DNA from: an uncultured Lachnospiraceae bacterium
GTDB taxonomy: Bacteria; Bacillota; Clostridia; Lachnospirales; Lachnospiraceae
Reading direction: 5' to 3'
Assembly: GCA_910588295.1 (NCBI GenBank)
Contig: CAJUQO010000005.1
Coordinates: 1 to 64,000, forward strand
DNA length: 64,000 nt
Positions 59,433 through 64,000 of the stretch are shown piece by piece. Position 1 is the stretch's first letter; each line of letters opens with the position of its first letter. Position numbers and translations under genes: made by a program. The notes beneath the pieces were generated by a model. It ran no database searches and had not been told where the DNA came from. It saw only the letters and a program-made list of their open reading frames with translations.

Positions 59433-60521
59433 ATGAAACTTAAAAACTGTACGGTACAGGAATTGGCTGAGATAGGGAACGAGAAAAGAATATTTTGCTT
59501 TGGCGCGTCATTTATGCCGCAGGAGATCTGTGAAGAGTACGGTGAGTACGGCTTTGAGGATAAATTTGACTATTTCGTGGATAATTCCCCTCAAAAGCAG
59601 GGTACGGTATACAGGCTGCAGGGAAAGGAAATACAGGTTCTTTCCGTAAATGAGTTGATTTCTGCTATCACGGATAATGACCTGATATTGATTACCAGTA
59701 AATATTACGTGGAGATTTACGAGCAGCTGGAACAGGTTCCGGAATTAGAGGAGGTGTCCTGCTATGTGTGGCCGGCCATTGCCCCGGCATATAAGTCAGA
59801 CAGGGATTTTTTCCGGAAAATCAAAGCAATAGAGAAAGAAGGCGCCCAGATCCCCCGGAAAATCCATTATTTTTGGATGGGTGGAAACCCGATTCCTGCT
59901 TTAGAGCAAAAATGCATAGACAGCTGGAAAAGGGTTTGCCCGGATTACGAGATTGTTTTGTGGAATGAGGATAATTACGATGTGGCAAAATGCCCTTATA
60001 TGAAGCAGGCTTATGAGGCAAAAAAATGGGGATTTGTCCCGGATTATGCCAGGCTGGATGTCATTTACCGGTACGGAGGGATCTATCTGGATACAGATGT
60101 GGAGGTGATAAAGAGGTTTGATCCTCTGCTGAATCTGGAGGGGTTTGTGGGTTTTGAATCGAAAGGCCTGGTGGCTTTTGGCCAGGGGTTTGGCGCAAAG
60201 AAGGGGAACCGGATGATCCGGGCTATGAGGGACCGGTACGAGGATTTGCGGTTCAGGCTGGATAATGGCGAGTGCGATCTGACGGCCAGTACTTTTATAC
60301 AGACAGAGACATTGCAACGGTTTGGCTTGGAGAAAAACAATCAGGTGCAGGTTCTGGATGATCTGGCGATTCTTCCGAAAGAATGCTTCTGCCCGGACAA
60401 TAATCTGATACCCCATGTGACGGCCAATACATTTTCCATACATCATTTTTCCGGATCCTGGACATCGGAGAAGAACAAAATAATGCTGGAAAAAATGCGT
60501 GCGTTTAATCAGTGGATGTGA
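59433..60521 (+). CDS. Rossmann module fused to GT32 glycosyltransferase
   Basis: A 362-residue protein. Residues ~15-110 are a Rossmann-like module (RIFCFGASFMPQEICEEY, YFVDNSPQKQG). Residues ~125-362 are a GT32 (Gly_transf_sug, OCH1/capsule type) domain: IPRKIHYFWMGGNPIP, CPDYEIVLWNEDNYD, DYARLDVIYRYGGIYLDTDV with the DxD pair Asp220/Asp222 that binds Mn-nucleotide-sugar, and a C-terminal HHFSGSW. GT32 domains usually transfer hexoses or HexNAc. It lies between the two HAD paralogues. Confidence 0.85.
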   Translation: MKLKNCTVQELAEIGNEKRIFCFGASFMPQEICEEYGEYGFEDKFDYFVDNSPQKQGTVYRLQGKEIQVLSVNELISAITDNDLILITSKYYVEIYEQLEQVPELEEVSCYVWPAIAPAYKSDRDFFRKIKAIEKEGAQIPRKIHYFWMGGNPIPALEQKCIDSWKRVCPDYEIVLWNEDNYDVAKCPYMKQAYEAKKWGFVPDYARLDVIYRYGGIYLDTDVEVIKRFDPLLNLEGFVGFESKGLVAFGQGFGAKKGNRMIRAMRDRYEDLRFRLDNGECDLTASTFIQTETLQRFGLEKNNQVQVLDDLAILPKECFCPDNNLIPHVTANTFSIHHFSGSWTSEKNKIMLEKMRAFNQWM

Positions 60522-60549
60522 AGCATCCGGCGCAGAAGGGAAAGGCCGT

Positions 60550-62517
60550 ATGTTAAAGGAGCAGGAAAAAACAGTACAGATCTTCAGGAAATGCCTGGAG
60601 GGCAGAAAACAGGAAAAGCTGGTTATATACGGTACGGGAATGAATGCGGAAGCAGTGGTAAGGCATTGTCCGGATTATCGGATTGAAGGCCTTATGGACG
60701 CCGCAAAGACGGGCGAAGTGCTGTGGGGGATGCGGGTGCTTTCCTGCGAAGAAACGGTGCGGGCGGGCGTAGGCTGCGTTGTGGTTGTGGCGCGGCCCGC
60801 GGTGCATACGATTATATATAAACGGATCAAAAAATGGAGTGAGGAGAATGGCATAACTGTCTGTGACATTTACGGAAATAATCTTGCGGATAAGGAAAGG
60901 CAGGAGGTACAGGATTTTCCTTATTTCCATGTATCCTGTAAACAGCTTTTAAAGGAAATAGATGCCCATGAAATCATTTCCTTTGATATTTTTGATACGG
61001 TGCTTATGCGCAGGGTCTGCGAGCCCGCGGATGTATTTTCCCTGGTGGATCAGGATACGGAAGGAAGCCTGCCGCTTCCTTTTTCTGAAATGAGAAAATT
61101 AGCGGAACAGGAGCTTCTGCGGGAGTGCGAGCCGGATATTTATCAGATCTATACGCGGATCGGAGAGAAATATGGTTTGTCCCGTGAAACGTGCACCGCA
61201 CTTATGGAACGTGAACTGCAAAAGGAACGGGAAGTGCTGATTGTCCGGGATAAAATGAAGGAATGCATGGCCTATTGCAAAACACAGGGAAAACAGTTCT
61301 ATTTTGTGTCGGATATGTATTTGCCTTCGGAGATTTTGGGGCGGTTCCTGGAGGAGCTTGGCATTACCGGGTATGCGGGTATCCTGGTATCCTGCGAGCA
61401 TCATATGACCAAATCCCGGGGGCTGTTCCGTATATTGAAGGAGAAGGCGGGGGGGAAGTCCTATTTGCATATCGGTGATCATGCGGATGCGGACTACCGG
61501 GCGGCGATGGAAAACGGTATAGACGCGTTTTTGGTTATGCCGGCAATACGGATGCTGGAAATATCGGTTTGCAAGGATGTTCTGGCTTATCGGAGCGGGG
61601 TGGGCAGCAGCGTCATGGCGGGAATGTTTGCCGCAAAGTTATTGAACAATCCTTTCGCCCTGTACGAATCGGAAGGAAAACCGGCGGTCAGGAATGCACG
61701 GGATTTTGGCTTTCTATTTATTGGCCCGCTGTTAGTGTCCTTTTTAAGCTGGATGCCGGGAGTTTTGGAGAGGGACGGGCGGGGCATTATCTTGTTTTCA
61801 GCCCGGGACGGCTGGCTGGTGCGGCAGGCCTATCATATTTTGAAAACACAATGGAGGGGGGCAGGCTTTCCGGAAGATATATATTTTTTGATTTCCAGAA
61901 GAGCAGTCCTGCGGGCTGCGGCAGAGCCGGAAGGACCTGCGGGCATGGCGTACAGAAAGTATCTGGAGTCATTAAAGCTGGATGATTATGAAAAGGTATA
62001 TTTTTTTGATTTTATGTCGAGGGGAACCTGTCAGGCAGAGCTCGAAACCATCTTAGAGAGAAAGGTTACGGGGCTGTATTTTCAAAAAAGCGCCAGTGGG
62101 GACGCAAAAAAGGATGCCCTGAAAGTTCATGCGTATTTTAAAGAGGACTCGGCCCAGGGCAGTGACCGCAGGATTTTTGCCATATGTGATTTCCTGGAAT
62201 GTGTTTTTTCCTCTTATTGGCCGTCCTTTAAAGGCATGGACGCGGAGGGAAATGCGCTTTACGAGAAAGAAACCCGTTCTGCCGGACAGCTGGCGTGTCT
62301 AAAAGAAATTCACGGAGGCGTGCTGGAATACTGCGCATGTTTTTCAAAAATTGTTGGGAAAAATCCCGGCGTCATGCCGCCGCCGGGATTCTGCGATGAA
62401 ATACTGAAATATACGGGCAGGGATTTTACGCAGACGGATATTCCGGGACTGGAAACTTTTATGCTGGATGACGGTCTGTATGGAAACCGGAATGTGGGGA
62501 TGGATCTTTTGGCATAG
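60550..62517 (+). CDS. Rossmann module fused to COG5610-type HAD protein
   Basis: A 655-residue protein. An N-terminal Rossmann module (KLVIYGTGMNAEAVVRHC, GLMDAAKTGEVLWGMRV) is followed by a HAD domain beginning at ISFD146IFD149TVLM, with FYFVSDMYLPSEI and YLHIGDHADADY. A COG5610 tail domain follows (GRGIILFSARDGWLVRQAY, FLISRRAVLRAA). It is a paralogue of the protein at 57357, but the module sits at the other end. The ATG at 60550 clears the GT32 stop. Function unknown; probably surface-glycan assembly. Confidence 0.8.
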   Translation: MLKEQEKTVQIFRKCLEGRKQEKLVIYGTGMNAEAVVRHCPDYRIEGLMDAAKTGEVLWGMRVLSCEETVRAGVGCVVVVARPAVHTIIYKRIKKWSEENGITVCDIYGNNLADKERQEVQDFPYFHVSCKQLLKEIDAHEIISFDIFDTVLMRRVCEPADVFSLVDQDTEGSLPLPFSEMRKLAEQELLRECEPDIYQIYTRIGEKYGLSRETCTALMERELQKEREVLIVRDKMKECMAYCKTQGKQFYFVSDMYLPSEILGRFLEELGITGYAGILVSCEHHMTKSRGLFRILKEKAGGKSYLHIGDHADADYRAAMENGIDAFLVMPAIRMLEISVCKDVLAYRSGVGSSVMAGMFAAKLLNNPFALYESEGKPAVRNARDFGFLFIGPLLVSFLSWMPGVLERDGRGIILFSARDGWLVRQAYHILKTQWRGAGFPEDIYFLISRRAVLRAAAEPEGPAGMAYRKYLESLKLDDYEKVYFFDFMSRGTCQAELETILERKVTGLYFQKSASGDAKKDALKVHAYFKEDSAQGSDRRIFAICDFLECVFSSYWPSFKGMDAEGNALYEKETRSAGQLACLKEIHGGVLEYCACFSKIVGKNPGVMPPPGFCDEILKYTGRDFTQTDIPGLETFMLDDGLYGNRNVGMDLLA

Positions 62518-62576
62518 GTTGTGCAAAAGATGTTGCCGGGCAAGTGATACAAAAAAGGTAAGGGAGGTCAAAGGAT

Positions 62577-63773
62577 TTGAAGCAGACATGTATCGTATGG
62601 GGGGCAGGACACTATGGACATGCTCTCATGGAAACGCTGAACGGAGAAGATGAGTACGAGATCCTTGCGTATTGTGACAGGGACAGGCAGCTGGTCGGAA
62701 AAAAGGTGGGCGGGTATGACATTATCAGTGTGGAGGCTGCCATAGAGCGTTGCCTCGTGGATGAAAATCTGGCCATTATTATTGGAATATTTGATTATAG
62801 AATTATTGAGGAAATACAAAAGGATATAAAGGACAGGTTCCCAAAGCATACCAGGGTGGTTGTGGGACACAGTATCCAGGATCGGGCCGAAAATGATATG
62901 CTCCGGGCCTGCGCCCGCAACAGGACGTTCCAATGGCACGTGGATGTGGAAAAGTATTTTCTGGAATGGATGGACAACCTCATGAGCGAGGTGGAGTATT
63001 GGGTAAAAGAGGTCGCCAATGTCCGGGGCAGGAGGCATGTGTACAACAGAAACTGCAGACGCAATCATACGTTCACCCATCCCGCTATAGCGCAGAGGAT
63101 CAGAGGCGGGGAGACCGTCCTGGATATTGGATGTGGGCTGGTATCGCGTTTTGGGGATCAGTTGGAAGATGGGCGTACCGTAAAATTGATTCCTGTGGAT
63201 GCGCTGGCGCATTTTTATAATATCATGAATGGCCGTATCCGGGACGGGTTTAAGGAAAATTATAGCTGCCGTTTCGGGCTGTTTGAGTTCATAGGAAATA
63301 TATTTGGGTGTGGGTTTGCGGATTATATTATTATCGACAATGCCCTGGATCACTGCATAGACCCGTGGAAGAGCCTTGTGGAATGTTTGTATGTTTTAAA
63401 GAATGGCGGCTATATGTACCTGAACCACAGGAGGGCGGAGGCTGTTTATGAGGCGTGGACTGGGCTGCACAAATGGAATATAGATTGCCATAAAGGCGAT
63501 TTTATTATCTGGAATAAAGAAAATGCGAAGAATGTTACGGAGGAATTGAAAAATTATGCGGACATAAAGGTTACGTTTGACGAGGCCGTCCTCGACAGGG
63601 AAAAGCAGAATATAGGCGTAAGCATAAGGAAAAAAAGAGATTTTTCTATAGCGGATTTTTTTGATATAGACAAGGAAAGTGCTGTTTTGATGCGGTGTAT
63701 GGATAAAATGATGGAACGCTGGGCGGCGGACAGTAAAGACTTTTTTTCGATGCTGGAACAGGTAGAAATGTAA
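62577..63773 (+). CDS. Rossmann module fused to SAM-dependent methyltransferase
   Basis: A 398-residue protein initiated by a TTG at 62577, with AAGGGAGG 9 bases upstream. The N-terminal module (CIVWGAGHYGHALMETLNGE, AYCDRDRQLVGKKVGGYDII) is like those of its neighbours. From ~175 on, ETVLDIGCGLVSRFGDQLED is SAM motif I, followed by IPVDALAHFY and IIIDNALDHCIDPWKSL, a class I methyltransferase core. Likely modifies a sugar residue or glycan, by context only. Confidence 0.8.
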   Translation: MKQTCIVWGAGHYGHALMETLNGEDEYEILAYCDRDRQLVGKKVGGYDIISVEAAIERCLVDENLAIIIGIFDYRIIEEIQKDIKDRFPKHTRVVVGHSIQDRAENDMLRACARNRTFQWHVDVEKYFLEWMDNLMSEVEYWVKEVANVRGRRHVYNRNCRRNHTFTHPAIAQRIRGGETVLDIGCGLVSRFGDQLEDGRTVKLIPVDALAHFYNIMNGRIRDGFKENYSCRFGLFEFIGNIFGCGFADYIIIDNALDHCIDPWKSLVECLYVLKNGGYMYLNHRRAEAVYEAWTGLHKWNIDCHKGDFIIWNKENAKNVTEELKNYADIKVTFDEAVLDREKQNIGVSIRKKRDFSIADFFDIDKESAVLMRCMDKMMERWAADSKDFFSMLEQVEM

Positions 63774-63788
63774 AAGAGGATGACCCAT

Positions 63789-64000
63789 ATGAAAAAGATA
63801 CTTCATCTGACTCCGCCGGATATTAATAATGGCGTATACCGTTATATATTCAACCACATGAAATATATGGACAGACAGGAATATCGGTTTGCGTTTCTGA
63901 CGAAAAATCCCGCAGGCCTGCAAAACACAGATGAATTTCGTAAATATGGCTTTCCTGTCCATGCCCTGTGCAGTGTGGAGCGGGATGACCCGGATGGCTT
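63789..64000 (+). CDS. Glycosyltransferase-like protein, N-terminus (3' truncated by window)
   Basis: The first 70 codons are seen. KKILHLTPPDINNGVYRYIF followed by YRFAFLTKNPAG and a KYGFPVHAL strand resembles the acceptor domain of GT4-type transferases (the usual opening has a GG-I/V-x-x-x-I segment). The ATG at 63789 is preferred to that at 63780, since GAGGA precedes it by 8 bases. It shows the glycan cluster continues beyond the window. Confidence 0.6.
   Translation, partial: MKKILHLTPPDINNGVYRYIFNHMKYMDRQEYRFAFLTKNPAGLQNTDEFRKYGFPVHALCSVERDDPDG

Overview
The window looks like chromosome from a Lachnospiraceae-type gut clostridium (Bacillota). Core genes are moderately GC-rich, ribosome-binding sites are strong AGGAGG types, and TTG/GTG starts occur. 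The families present are typical of that group: AddAB instead of RecBCD, a GHKL/LytTR two-component system with a CPBP protease, DUF4867, DUF89 and DUF1848. No rRNA, tRNA, integrase, transposase or CRISPR array was recognised. These are assignments from reading the sequence; no database search was run.

Layout. 0-6 kb: a CUT1-type ABC importer (lipoprotein and two permeases) with a GntR regulator, bracketed by two PLP-dependent sulfur-amino-acid enzymes (a cystathionine gamma-lyase-like C-terminus and a MalY/PatB-like C-S lyase). 6-13.4 kb: a tiny conserved-looking protein, two-domain polyphosphate:AMP phosphotransferase, DUF1848, a methyltransferase, Hsp33, glutamine-dependent NAD synthetase and an FMN-binding-like membrane protein. 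13.6-25.6 kb: addB, an M18 aminopeptidase, addA, then a histidine kinase, CPBP protease and LytTR regulator. 25.7-29 kb: an ArsR-AraC fusion regulator divergent from a heavy-metal chaperone and a CPx ATPase. 29-32.4 kb: a decayed AAA-ATPase-like gene, then a LacI-type regulator, DUF4867 and DUF89.

32.4-40.9 kb is an AT-rich accessory region. It holds a two-gene operon of unknown function: a four-helix membrane protein and a 943-residue protein with an HESGH zinc-protease motif. Next come a small orphan gene behind a palindromic operator/promoter, and a second operon of an inositol-monophosphatase-family phosphatase and a two-helix, beta-rich membrane protein resembling the Cap15/2TM-beta immune effectors. 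A 44-nt sequence (43 identities) precedes both operons. I regard this as the best candidate for an undescribed, possibly defensive, system.

40.9-64 kb is a cell-surface locus. Two divergent secreted/anchored protein transcription units lead into a long plus-strand cluster. That cluster has a sulfotransferase-like protein, CysD, a CysN-CysC fusion, a complete sulfate ABC importer (binding protein, CysT, CysW, CysA), and then glycosyltransferases (GT4, GT11, GT23/NodZ-like, GT32), two COG5610-type HAD proteins, DUF268 and another methyltransferase. Sulfate uptake, APS and PAPS synthesis and a sulfotransferase sit together with no APS/PAPS or sulfite reductase in view. This predicts PAPS-dependent sulfation of a surface glycan. 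A small Rossmann-like module recurs in eight proteins of this cluster, either free and membrane-anchored or fused to different catalytic domains. The cluster continues past the right edge.
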